Assembly: GCA_017853515.1 (NCBI GenBank) | Contig: JAFMJK010000003.1 | Location: 1-34,882 of the forward strand | Length of the DNA: 34,882 bases | Direction: 5' to 3' | Source of the DNA: Chthoniobacterales bacterium | GTDB lineage: Bacteria; Verrucomicrobiota; Verrucomicrobiia; Chthoniobacterales; JACTMZ01 | Made by a program: the position numbers and the translations under genes | The notes under the pieces: generated by a model | Database searches by the model: none | Seen by the model: the letters and a program-made list of their open reading frames with translations, nothing else | What the model was told of the DNA's origin: nothing | Shown: piece after piece, positions 8,072 to 16,780 of the stretch | How the letters are laid out: the number at the start of each line of letters is the position of its first letter | How positions within the stretch are numbered: the stretch's first letter is position 1

Positions 8072-11000
8072 GCTGTGCTGTTGGCTGGCTTTTCGGTGAA
8101 AGCCTGAGGCACGATTCGCTGCGAAGCGCGGCGTCCATATTGCCAGAAAACGAGCGGACGCACGACGAGATCGAGCAAGGTGCTGGTGAAAAGTCCGCAG
8201 AAGATGACCACCGCGACGGGGTGAAGGATCTCTTTGCCCGGCTGGTTGGCGCCGAGCAGCAGTGGAAAGAGGGCCAAGCCGGCGGTGAGAGCGGTCATGA
8301 GCACGGGCACGACGCGTTCCTGCGTGCCGCGCACGATCATCGCGCGGTCGAACTTCATCCCTTCCTCCCGCATGAGGTGCAGGTAGTGCGTGATCATCAT
8401 GATGCCGTTGCGCGCGGCAATGCCGGTCAGGGCGATGAAACCGACGAGGGAAGCGACGGAAAGCACGCCGCCGGAAAAAAACTTCACCCCGAAGACCGCG
8501 CCGACGAAAGCCAGCGGGATGTTGAGCATGACTTGGGCGGCAAAGGCCGTGCTGCGGAATTGCATGTAGAGGATGAAAAACATGGCGGCGAGACTGACCG
8601 TCCCGAGCACGAGAATGAGGCGCGAGGCCCCCGCCTCGCTCTCGAACTGTCCGCCGTAGGTGATGAAATAACCCTCGGGCAAAGCGACTTTTCGGGCCAC
8701 GGCCGCCTGCGCCTCTTGCACCGTGGAGACCAAGTCGCGGCCGGCCGCATTGGCCGAGACGTAAATGCGGCGCTGCGCGTTTTCGCGGTTGATCATGTTC
8801 GGACCCATGGCCTCGGAGACTTCGGCGACCAACCCGAGTGGCACGAGTTCGCCGCCGAGGGTGTCGATCGGAATCGCGCGGATGGCATCCAGATCCCTGC
8901 GGGCCTCGTCGGTGAGGCGCAACACGACATCGAAGGAACGCTGGCCCTCGAGCACTTCGGTCACCTCGACACCCCTGAGCGCCATGCCGGTGTAGAGCGC
9001 GGCTTCGCCGGGCCGGAGTCCGTAGGCCGCGCATTTGGCGCGATCGAAACGCACATGGACCTGCGGCACGAGAGTGACGCGTTCGATCTGGATATCGGTC
9101 AAGCCGCGCACCCCGGACACCGCGTCCCGCACTTCGGCGGCCAAGCGGCGCAATTCGTCAAGGTCGTCGCCGAAAATCTTGATGGCGATCTGCGCCTGCA
9201 CCCCGCTGAGGATGTGGTCGATCCGGTGCGAAATGGGCTGGCCGACGCTCACTCCCACCCCGGGCAGGTTGGCCAGACGTTCGCGGATGTCGGCGAGAAT
9301 CTCGGGTTTGGAGCGGTCGGAGGGTTCCAATTCGAATTCGATTTCCGTGGTGTTGACCTCGAGCACGTGTTCGTCGCCCTCGGCGCGTCCGGTGCGCCGG
9401 GCGATGGTGCGCGCCTCGGGCACGCCGGCCAGCAGTTGCTCGGCAATGCGGCTGATGCGGTTGCTTTCTTCCAAGGAAGTTCCCGGGGCGGAAACGACAA
9501 ACGCGGTGATGCTGCCCTCGTTGAATTCCGGCAGGAATTCGCGGCCGAAAGTCGGCGCGGTGACCAGCGCCGCGGCAAAGAGCGCTCCGGCCACGAGATA
9601 GACGCGCTTCGGCGCGGCGAACCCGATGTCGAGAAGGCGTGCCTCGAGGGCTTTGATCCGCCGCACCAGCCAGCCGTCGCTCCGGTGTTCCATGCGCTTC
9701 ATTCGCGGCAACAGCAGCGCACAAAGCGCGGGGGTGACAGTCAGCGAGACCAGCAGCGAGGCAAGGATCGACACCATGTAGGCCACCGCGAGCGGCGTGA
9801 AGATGCGGCCCTCGATTCCTTGCAGGGCGAAGAGCGGGAGAAAGACGAGGACAACGAGGATGGTGGCATAGACGATGGAATTTCGGATCTCGCGCGAGGC
9901 GGACACCACCACCTCGAGCACGGGCCGCGGCTGCGCGGCATGCCGGTTCTCGCGCAGGCGGCGGAAGACGTTCTCCACATCGACAATGGCATCGTCGACC
10001 AACTCGCCGATGGCCACGGCCAACCCGCCCAAGGTCATGGTGTTGATTCCGATCCCCGCCATTTTGAAAACGATGAAGGTGAGCAGCAGGGAGAGCGGGA
10101 TGGCTGTCAGCGTGATGGCCGTGGTGCGGAAATTGAGGAGAAAAATAAAAAGCACGACCGCCACCATGATGCTGCCGTCGCGCAGGGCCTCTTCCACGTT
10201 GCGCACGGCGCGTTCGATGAAGTTGCTCTGACGGAATATATCCGCGTGCACGAGCACTCCCTCCGGCAGACTCGTCCTGATCATTTCCAGCTCCGTCTCG
10301 ATTTTGCGGGTCAGCGAAATGGTGTCCGCCCCGGGTTGCTTTTGCACGGTGAGGATGACGCCGGGTTTTCCGTCTATGCCGGCATCGCCGCGCTTGTGCA
10401 TCGCCGCGCCTTCGCGCACCTCGGCGATTTGTCCGAGCAGGATACTCGAGCCATCGGGGAGAACTTTCACCACCGTGGCGGCCAGATCGTCCGCCGTTTC
10501 CACCCGGGCGAGATTGCGGATGAGCATCTCGGAATGGGCATCGGGCAGGAAGCCTCCGGAGGAGTTGACGTTGGATTCGTCGATGGCGGTCTGCACTTCG
10601 TGCAGCGAGATGCGATTGGCCGCGAGTTTGACCGGATCAACCAGCACCTGGTATTGCCGCACATCGCCGCCCATCACGGTGACTTGGGACACGCCGGGGA
10701 CACTCATCAGCCGCCGCCGCAGATCCCAGCCGGCCAAGGTGCGCAATTGCATCGGACCGACCTCGGGATTTTCGCTGGTCAGACCAATCGCCATGATTTG
10801 CCCCATGATCGAAGAGACCGGGCCGAGAAACGGCCGGACGTCGCGCGGCAAGGACGGGGTCACTTCCGCCACCTTTTCCCCGACGATCTGCCGCGCGCGG
10901 TAGACGTCTGTATCCCAGCCGAACTCGACAAAAACGAGAGACAGACCGATGCCGGACATGGAACGGACGCGCTCCACCCCGGCCGCCCCATTGACCGCCG

Positions 11001-11211
11001 TCTCAAGCGGCAAGGTGACTTGCAACTCCACCTCGTCGGGCGCGAGACCCGGAGCTTCGGTGAAAATGGTAACCGTCGGACGATTCAGATCCGGAAAGAC
11101 ATCGACCGGAATCCGGTTGAGCACATAGCCCCCGTAAGCGGCAAGCAGAGCGGCCACGACAACCACCAAAAGGCGGTTGCGCACGGAAAAGGCGATGAGG
11201 CGGTCGAACAT
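8068..11211 (-). CDS. Heavy-metal efflux RND transporter permease (CzcA/CusA family)
   Basis: 1047 aa; IPVDVFPDLNRPTVTIFTEAPGLAPDEVE, GELVDDAIVDVENVFRRL, GIAARNGIMMI; 12-TM RND architecture. Confidence 0.95.
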   Translation of the reverse strand: MFDRLIAFSVRNRLLVVVVAALLAAYGGYVLNRIPVDVFPDLNRPTVTIFTEAPGLAPDEVELQVTLPLETAVNGAAGVERVRSMSGIGLSLVFVEFGWDTDVYRARQIVGEKVAEVTPSLPRDVRPFLGPVSSIMGQIMAIGLTSENPEVGPMQLRTLAGWDLRRRLMSVPGVSQVTVMGGDVRQYQVLVDPVKLAANRISLHEVQTAIDESNVNSSGGFLPDAHSEMLIRNLARVETADDLAATVVKVLPDGSSILLGQIAEVREGAAMHKRGDAGIDGKPGVILTVQKQPGADTISLTRKIETELEMIRTSLPEGVLVHADIFRQSNFIERAVRNVEEALRDGSIMVAVVLFIFLLNFRTTAITLTAIPLSLLLTFIVFKMAGIGINTMTLGGLAVAIGELVDDAIVDVENVFRRLRENRHAAQPRPVLEVVVSASREIRNSIVYATILVVLVFLPLFALQGIEGRIFTPLAVAYMVSILASLLVSLTVTPALCALLLPRMKRMEHRSDGWLVRRIKALEARLLDIGFAAPKRVYLVAGALFAAALVTAPTFGREFLPEFNEGSITAFVVSAPGTSLEESNRISRIAEQLLAGVPEARTIARRTGRAEGDEHVLEVNTTEIEFELEPSDRSKPEILADIRERLANLPGVGVSVGQPISHRIDHILSGVQAQIAIKIFGDDLDELRRLAAEVRDAVSGVRGLTDIQIERVTLVPQVHVRFDRAKCAAYGLRPGEAALYTGMALRGVEVTEVLEGQRSFDVVLRLTDEARRDLDAIRAIPIDTLGGELVPLGLVAEVSEAMGPNMINRENAQRRIYVSANAAGRDLVSTVQEAQAAVARKVALPEGYFITYGGQFESEAGASRLILVLGTVSLAAMFFILYMQFRSTAFAAQVMLNIPLAFVGAVFGVKFFSGGVLSVASLVGFIALTGIAARNGIMMITHYLHLMREEGMKFDRAMIVRGTQERVVPVLMTALTAGLALFPLLLGANQPGKEILHPVAVVIFCGLFTSTLLDLVVRPLVFWQYGRRASQRIVPQAFTEKPANSTA

Positions 11212-11214
11212 GGA

Positions 11215-12168
11215 TCAGTGCGCGTGGTCGTGTCCGCCGTCTCCGGCCGGCGCCGCTATGTTCGTGGTGTATTGCAACTGGTAGTGCCCGTTGGTCACGA
11301 CGACATCGCCGGGCAGCACGCCTTCGACGATTTCCACCCGGTCGCCCGAGACTGTTCCCGTCATCACCTCGCGCCGCTCGAAGTGCAGCGGTTCGGTCTG
11401 CACGTAGACGAACCTGGCTCCGAGCCGCCCGAGCACGGCGCGACGCGGCACGGACACCACGCTCTGCGGCGCGCCGGTTTCGATGAGCATGCGACCGCGG
11501 TAGTTGGGGTGCAGTTTATCCGCGGGATTCGGCACGAGGGCGTAGATGTGGAAGAAGGCACTGCCGTCGAGATGCCCGGGATCCACCCGTTGCACCACGC
11601 CCTCGAAGCGTTCGCCGGGAAAAACGTCGAGCAAGACCACGACTTTCTGTCCGGATGCGATGCGCGTCAGTTCCGGCGATTGGTAGAAACTCCCGCGGGC
11701 CAGCAGTTCGCGGTAATCGCCCGTTTGCATCAGCGTGGTCTCCGGGGTGAAGGGCAGACCGATGACCGCGTCCTGCTCGAACACGATGCCGTCGAGCGGT
11801 GCACGGATTTCTTGCGACGGACTGCCCACGGCCAACGGCGTGACGCGCAGCAATGGCTGATCGCGCTTCACGTGGTCGCCGAGTTTGGCCAGCAGAGCGG
11901 TAACGCGTCCGGGAAACGGCGCCGTGATGCGTGCATGACGCTCCGGGGGCAGAACAAAGACGGCGGGCACTTCCAAGGTCGGGGCCAGCTCGATGATTTC
12001 CGCCTCCACAGTCTGCATGCCGAGGTTGGCCGCCTGTTGTGCGGTCAGCTCGACCGGGCCGTCCTGTGGCGCTGCTCCGCCCGGTTCGGACGGATGATCG
12101 TGGCCGGGACCGGCGTGCAGGGGCATCGCCGCCGCGAGTAGGCAGAATAAGGCAAGTGTTCGTGTCAT
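11215..12168 (-). CDS. RND efflux periplasmic adaptor (membrane fusion protein, CzcB/CusB-like) with His-rich termini
   Basis: 317 aa; signal peptide; ITAPFPGRVTALLAKLGDHVKRDQPLLRV lipoyl-like motif; HDHPSEPGG N-terminus and GGHDHAH C-terminus. Confidence 0.92.
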   Translation of the reverse strand: MTRTLALFCLLAAAMPLHAGPGHDHPSEPGGAAPQDGPVELTAQQAANLGMQTVEAEIIELAPTLEVPAVFVLPPERHARITAPFPGRVTALLAKLGDHVKRDQPLLRVTPLAVGSPSQEIRAPLDGIVFEQDAVIGLPFTPETTLMQTGDYRELLARGSFYQSPELTRIASGQKVVVLLDVFPGERFEGVVQRVDPGHLDGSAFFHIYALVPNPADKLHPNYRGRMLIETGAPQSVVSVPRRAVLGRLGARFVYVQTEPLHFERREVMTGTVSGDRVEIVEGVLPGDVVVTNGHYQLQYTTNIAAPAGDGGHDHAH

Positions 12169-13472
12169 GGTTGTTTGCTCCGATGCAGGGGTTTTTCCTC
12201 CAGGTAAGGCGCAGCCACCGCCGGATGCGTGCCCGCGGCGGATTCCAGTTCGACCAAGGCGAGGCCGAGATCCTCGAGGATCTTGGTCGACTCGATGCGG
12301 AGGCTCGCGTTCTGCGCGCGCACGAAAAGCAGGTCGCGCGCGTCGACGCGTCCTTCCTCGAACCCCTTGGCCATATCGCGCTCGGCTTCATCGATGACCG
12401 GCTGCGTGTCGCGTCCGTAGACCCGCGATTGCTGTTCGATCAACGACACGCGACGGCGGGCGGCGGCGATGCCGTTGGCCACCTCGAGTTCGAGCGCGCG
12501 CACCTGTGCCGCCCGCTGTTCCTCGGCAGCTTGGTTTGCCTCGATCTCGCCCTTCTTGGTGTCCCACACCGGCAGAGGGAGGCTCACTTTCACGCCGAGA
12601 AAATTTCCCTGGTCCACGCCCGCGGGTGCATCGACGGAGCGGTCTTGCATGTATTCCACGCCGACACGGATTCCTTCCCACGCGCTCGCTTTGGCCAGAC
12701 GTGTTTCCGCCCCGGCCCGGTCGAGAGCCAACAAGGCAAGCTCCACGTCCGGGCGGTAGGACGCACCGGATGCCGCGGCGCGCTGGCGCAGGGCATCGAC
12801 CGCAGATTCCAGAGATTGTGTCAATTCGAGGCGGGCGCCGGCTGGCAAACCCAGCGCCGTTTTCAATTCGAGCAGCAGTTTCTCGGCGCCGGTCGCCGCG
12901 GTGGTCGATTGCATGGTCCAGGTCTGCTCCTCGACCCGGGCGAGAGCCGACTCCGAAAGCGAGCCCTGGCCGGCGGCAATGCGCTCGGCAGCAAGGCCGG
13001 CCAGCTTGGCCGCTTCGGTCCGTGCGTTGCGACCATCCGCCTCGCGTTTCCGCGCGGCCTGGGTGCGGATATAGAGCTCCTGCACGCGGGCGATGAGCAG
13101 ACGTTCCTCGTTGCGCACCTCGCGCAGCGCTTCGGCCACGCCGACACGACTCACTTCACGCGCGAGGGAGAGTCGCGCCGTGAGGGGCAGCGCCTGATGC
13201 AGTCCGATGGTGAAAACACCTTCGTCGCCGGCGCCATCGACAAATCCGTTGAAGCCGTTGAATTCCAGCTCGGGATTCGGCAGGAGCCCGGACTGTCGCA
13301 AGCGGCCTTCCGCTTTTTTCACGGCGAAACGCGCGGCGACCAGTTCGCGGTTCCCCATAAGCGCCGCTTGCACCGCGCTCTCCATCGAGAGGGAGGCGGC
13401 GCGCGCATCGGACACGGCGACAATCGCGCACAGCGCGATGGTTATTTTCAAAATGTGCTGCTGTTGTTTCAT
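12165..13472 (-). CDS. Outer-membrane efflux protein (TolC/CzcC-like)
   Basis: Signal peptide MKQQQHILKITIALCAIVAVSDARA; two OEP-type coiled-coil halves; gene order C-B-A of HME-RND operons; internal Met start of ORF 12165..13526. Confidence 0.88.
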   Translation of the reverse strand: MKQQQHILKITIALCAIVAVSDARAASLSMESAVQAALMGNRELVAARFAVKKAEGRLRQSGLLPNPELEFNGFNGFVDGAGDEGVFTIGLHQALPLTARLSLAREVSRVGVAEALREVRNEERLLIARVQELYIRTQAARKREADGRNARTEAAKLAGLAAERIAAGQGSLSESALARVEEQTWTMQSTTAATGAEKLLLELKTALGLPAGARLELTQSLESAVDALRQRAAASGASYRPDVELALLALDRAGAETRLAKASAWEGIRVGVEYMQDRSVDAPAGVDQGNFLGVKVSLPLPVWDTKKGEIEANQAAEEQRAAQVRALELEVANGIAAARRRVSLIEQQSRVYGRDTQPVIDEAERDMAKGFEEGRVDARDLLFVRAQNASLRIESTKILEDLGLALVELESAAGTHPAVAAPYLEEKPLHRSKQP

Positions 13473-13522
13473 AATCGTGATGGCCGGCAGATTGTGGGGC
13501 CGCGCCGGTCGGCGGCGTGAAG

Positions 13523-13588
13523 GCATCCGGAAGGATGCGACAGCCCGGCAGGCATGCCGGGGCGAGCGACGGGCACACTTCGCCCGTC
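13523..13588. promoter_or_regulatory. Three consecutive short hairpins in the leader between the small His-rich gene and the OMP gene
   Basis: GCATCC-GGAA-GGATGC (13523-13538), CCCGGCA-GGCA-TGCCGGG (13544-13561), GACGGGC-ACACTTC-GCCCGTC (13568-13588). Confidence 0.6.
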
Positions 13589-13593
13589 AACGG

Positions 13594-13914
13594 TCAGGAC
13601 AACTGCGGCGGATGATCGATCGAGGAAACCGGCGGTGCGGGCGCGGCGAGAAACATCGGGGAAACATCGGCGATGGTTTCGGCGAAAGTAAGCAGAAACA
13701 TGCCGTCCATGAGCGCGGGCGCGTGATCATGCGAGGCGCAGCCGTGGTCATGGTGCGACCCGCTGTCTTCCGCCTCGCCGTCGGCATGGGTATGCGCCAC
13801 GCAATCCGCATGGGTGGCAATCTCCCAGTGCTCGAGCGCATGAGTGGCGTGGGCCACGGCCAAAAGCGACAAACCAGCCAGCCAAAAAATGCGGAATCGG
13901 CGTCCAGAGGTCAT
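13594..13914 (-). CDS. Small His/Cys-rich exported or membrane-anchored protein at the head of the RND operon
   Basis: 106 aa MTSGRRFRIFWLAGLSLLAVAHATHALEHWEIATHADCVAHTHADGEAEDSGSHHDHGCASHDHAP...; same strand as the czc-like genes. Confidence 0.7.
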   Translation of the reverse strand: MTSGRRFRIFWLAGLSLLAVAHATHALEHWEIATHADCVAHTHADGEAEDSGSHHDHGCASHDHAPALMDGMFLLTFAETIADVSPMFLAAPAPPVSSIDHPPQLS

Positions 13915-13973
13915 CAAAAACCCCAAACTAGGCAGTGGTGTCGCCTGGTCAAACCCTTTCACTGAAGCCCAAC

Positions 13974-14009
13974 GGCCCGCGCCGTCCGACGCTTCGCGGA
14001 CTTCGGGCC
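13974..14009. promoter_or_regulatory. Nested hairpin in the divergent region between the RND operon and nuoD
   Basis: GGCCCG..GTCCG-acgcttcg-CGGAC..CGGGCC nested complementary arms. Confidence 0.5.
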
Positions 14010-14126
14010 CTGCTCTTGGCAAAGAGGTGTTTCCGCATTTCTCTTTTCGGAAAGAAGGCATACCTGTCCCCGCCGCCGGCGTCCTGAAGTTGCCAAAAGC
14101 GTCCGCGAAACGTAACAATCCCCGCC

Positions 14127-15374
14127 ATGTCCACCGTTCTCGAGACGCCCGATGCCGCCGCGCGCACCCGCGCAGTCGAGGCGGAAGCCCGCCGCAATGG
14201 GGAACTGCTCGGAGAGACCGTGACGCTCAACATGGGTCCGTCGCACCCTTCGACCCACGGCGTGCTGCGCATCGTGCTCGAGTTGGACGGCGAAATCATC
14301 ACCAAGGCGGACGTCGACATCGGTTACCTGCACCGCGGCGACGAGAAGATCGCCGAGAACATGCAATACAACCAGTTCGTGCCCTACACGGACCGGCTGG
14401 ATTATCTCGCCCCGCTGGCCAACAACGTGGCCTACGCGCTGGCGGTGGAAAAATTGATGGGGTGGACGCTGCCGGCGCGCGGCCAGGCGATCCGCGTGAT
14501 CTGCTGCGAGTTGGCCCGCATTTCCTCGCACCTGCTCGGCATCGGGGCCTATGCCATGGACATCGGCGCGATGACCGTTTTTCTCTACACCTTCAAGCAT
14601 CGCGAGGTGGTCTACAACCTGACCGAGCAGTTGACCGGCGCGCGTTTCACCACGTCCTACACGCGGGTGGGGGGAATGACGCGCGATATGCCGGCGGGGT
14701 TCGATCGCCAGGTGCGCGATTTCATCGACGGACTGCTGCCCAGCCTCGACGAGGTCGACAAATTGCTCACCCGCAATCCGATCTGGCTCGACCGCACGAA
14801 AAATGTCGGCGTGATCAGCGGAGCCGATGCGATCGCCTACGGGCTCACCGGTCCCAACCTGCGCGGCTCCGGTGTGGATCACGATTTGCGCAAGGCGCAT
14901 CCGTATCTCGGCTACGAGCAATACGATTTCGATGTGCCGGTTGGTTCGGTCGGCGACTGCTTCGACCGCTACCTCGTGCGCATGGAAGAAATGCGCCAAA
15001 GCACGCGCATCATCCTGCAGGCGCTCGATCGCATGCCATCAGGACCGATCTGCGTGGAGGATCCGAAAAACATTTTGCCGAAGAAAACCGACGTGATGAC
15101 CAAGATGGAGGAACTGATCCACCAGTTCATCATCACCACGCAGGGGATCGATGCGCCGGTCGGGGAAGTTTATTTCGGCGCGGAGAATCCCAAGGGCGAG
15201 CTCGGCTTTTACATCTGCAGCAAGGGCGGCGGCGTGCCATACCGTCTGAAAATCCGCGCGCCCAGCTTTGCCAATCTGAGCATCATTCCGGGTCTTCTTC
15301 CCGGCCACTACGTGAGCGACGTGCCCGCCATTCTCGGCAGCATCGACTTCGTGATGGGCGAGTGCGACCGGTAG
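14127..15374 (+). CDS. nuoD: NADH-quinone oxidoreductase subunit D
   Basis: 415 aa; TLNMGPSHPSTHGVLRIVLELDGE, GYLHRGDEKIAENMQYNQ, GGMTRDMP, SIDFVMGECDR C-terminus. Confidence 0.97.
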   Translation: MSTVLETPDAAARTRAVEAEARRNGELLGETVTLNMGPSHPSTHGVLRIVLELDGEIITKADVDIGYLHRGDEKIAENMQYNQFVPYTDRLDYLAPLANNVAYALAVEKLMGWTLPARGQAIRVICCELARISSHLLGIGAYAMDIGAMTVFLYTFKHREVVYNLTEQLTGARFTTSYTRVGGMTRDMPAGFDRQVRDFIDGLLPSLDEVDKLLTRNPIWLDRTKNVGVISGADAIAYGLTGPNLRGSGVDHDLRKAHPYLGYEQYDFDVPVGSVGDCFDRYLVRMEEMRQSTRIILQALDRMPSGPICVEDPKNILPKKTDVMTKMEELIHQFIITTQGIDAPVGEVYFGAENPKGELGFYICSKGGGVPYRLKIRAPSFANLSIIPGLLPGHYVSDVPAILGSIDFVMGECDR

Positions 15375-15383
15375 GAAGTTTGC

Positions 15384-15450
15384 GGACGGCTGGGCCAGCC
15401 GTCCCTACCGGAGAAAACGAAACGACCGGCGGCGAGGACGCCGCCGCTAC
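15384..15450. repeat. Two adjacent inverted repeats filling the convergent nuoD/infA intergenic gap (REP-like; possible bidirectional terminator)
   Basis: GGACGGCTG-GGC-CAGCCGTCC (15384-15404) and CGGCGGCG-AGGA-CGCCGCCG (15427-15446); shares GTCCCTACC and CCGCCGCTACA with bases 1-93. Confidence 0.7.
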
Positions 15451-15455
15451 ATGTG

Positions 15456-15674
15456 TCACCGCTCGCGGTAAGTGATGCGCGCCTTGGTCAGGTCGTAGGG
15501 GGAAATTTCGATCTGCACTTTGTCGCCCGGGACGATGCGCACGAAATGTTTGCGCATCTTGCCGCCGATGTGCGCGAGCACGACGGTTCCATTGGTCAAT
15601 TTCACGCGGAACATCGTGCCGGGGAGCACCTCGACAACGACGCCTTCTGCGGGAATGGACTCTTCTTTGGCCAT
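15456..15674 (-). CDS. infA: Translation initiation factor IF-1
   Basis: 72 aa; [61 protein letters not shown]. Confidence 0.98.
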   Translation of the reverse strand: MAKEESIPAEGVVVEVLPGTMFRVKLTNGTVVLAHIGGKMRKHFVRIVPGDKVQIEISPYDLTKARITYRER

Positions 15675-15697
15675 GGAGTCCGAGCAGTGAATCCTGC

Positions 15698-16780
15698 TTA
15701 CGACTCGAAATCAACCCACTTGACCAAAGAAGCGAGGCGGGGCACGCCGCCATTGTGCCAGGTCCAGTGCGGATCCTGCATGCGTCCGATGGCGCAAAAC
15801 CGCGACGGGCGCAGCGCGGCGAAGCGGTCGGCCAGTTCCTCCGTGCAGGGAAAAAGCCCGACCGCGCCGATGTATTCGGAGGCCGGACCGATCGACGAGG
15901 GCAGACCCTCCGGCAGCGGTTTGACGAAAATGACGCGGTTGAGCGGCGAGGCGGGAAACCACGCGTCTTCTTCGTAGACCACGGTCCAATCGAGATTCGC
16001 ACCCCCCTCCCAAAGGGCCACGCGCAGATCGCCCGCGGCGCGGAAGCGATAGGCGGCGCGGAGGTTGGCGATGGCCGCCTTTTCTTCCGTGGTGAGCGGA
16101 CCGCGCGGATGCGTGCGGTTGAAGCGGTCCATGGCCGAGGCGAGATGTTCCGCATATTCCCGCGCAAATCCGGAAGGCGTGTCCCGCACATAAAAAACCT
16201 GCGGGGAAAGGCATCCCTGCTGATCGAAGAGCGAAGCGTCGCGCGCGGCTCCGTCGCACGAGACAAAATGCGGATCGTCCCAAATGACGCCCAAGCTCGC
16301 CTTGTGCCCGTATCCGATAAAAATTTGCGAAGGCGAGGCCAGCCCGCGAAATCGCGCGACGGTCTCGTCCGAGCCGTAGACCACCACCGCTTCGGCTTCC
16401 GCCAGCCAACCCGGAGGCAACTCTTCCGCGGTTTGGACCTTTGCGCGCAACTCCTCGGGCAGGCGGGTGACAAAATCGCCGATCTCGGCGATCCCGCCGC
16501 GCGGAAGTTTGACCAGATTGCGGCTGCCGAGAAGCAATCCGCCGACGATCGATTGCAGCGCGGCGTGCGGCGTGTTGCCGCTGACCACGTGAAGAATGGT
16601 CTCGGGCGCAAAGGCTTTCGTCCTGCCCTTGCCGTAATCCACCCACTCGTCGATCGCACCGGCATGACCCAGCTCCAGAGCCAACCAAGCCAACAAGTCG
16701 TCCGCCCCCGTCGCACCGAGCAGGGCGCGAAATGGACCGGCCGCGACGGCCAGGGTCCCGGCTCTCTGCGCCGAGGTCAC
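15698..16780 (-). CDS. LuxC-like acyl-CoA/acyl-protein reductase
   Basis: Approx. 360 aa from GTG start ([15 protein letters not shown]); [32 protein letters not shown]; catalytic-Cys-like [13 protein letters not shown]; 4-nt overlap with the PPase stop. Confidence 0.85.
   Translation of the reverse strand: MTSAQRAGTLAVAAGPFRALLGATGADDLLAWLALELGHAGAIDEWVDYGKGRTKAFAPETILHVVSGNTPHAALQSIVGGLLLGSRNLVKLPRGGIAEIGDFVTRLPEELRAKVQTAEELPPGWLAEAEAVVVYGSDETVARFRGLASPSQIFIGYGHKASLGVIWDDPHFVSCDGAARDASLFDQQGCLSPQVFYVRDTPSGFAREYAEHLASAMDRFNRTHPRGPLTTEEKAAIANLRAAYRFRAAGDLRVALWEGGANLDWTVVYEEDAWFPASPLNRVIFVKPLPEGLPSSIGPASEYIGAVGLFPCTEELADRFAALRPSRFCAIGRMQDPHWTWHNGGVPRLASLVKWVDFES

Noticed and set aside
8140-12141. 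1333-aa plus-strand ORF opposite the RND pump genes
   Set aside because: Antisense open frame produced by GC-rich codon bias; composition is His/Asp/Glu/Gln-rich low complexity with no domain, while the minus strand encodes clear CzcA and CzcB homologues.
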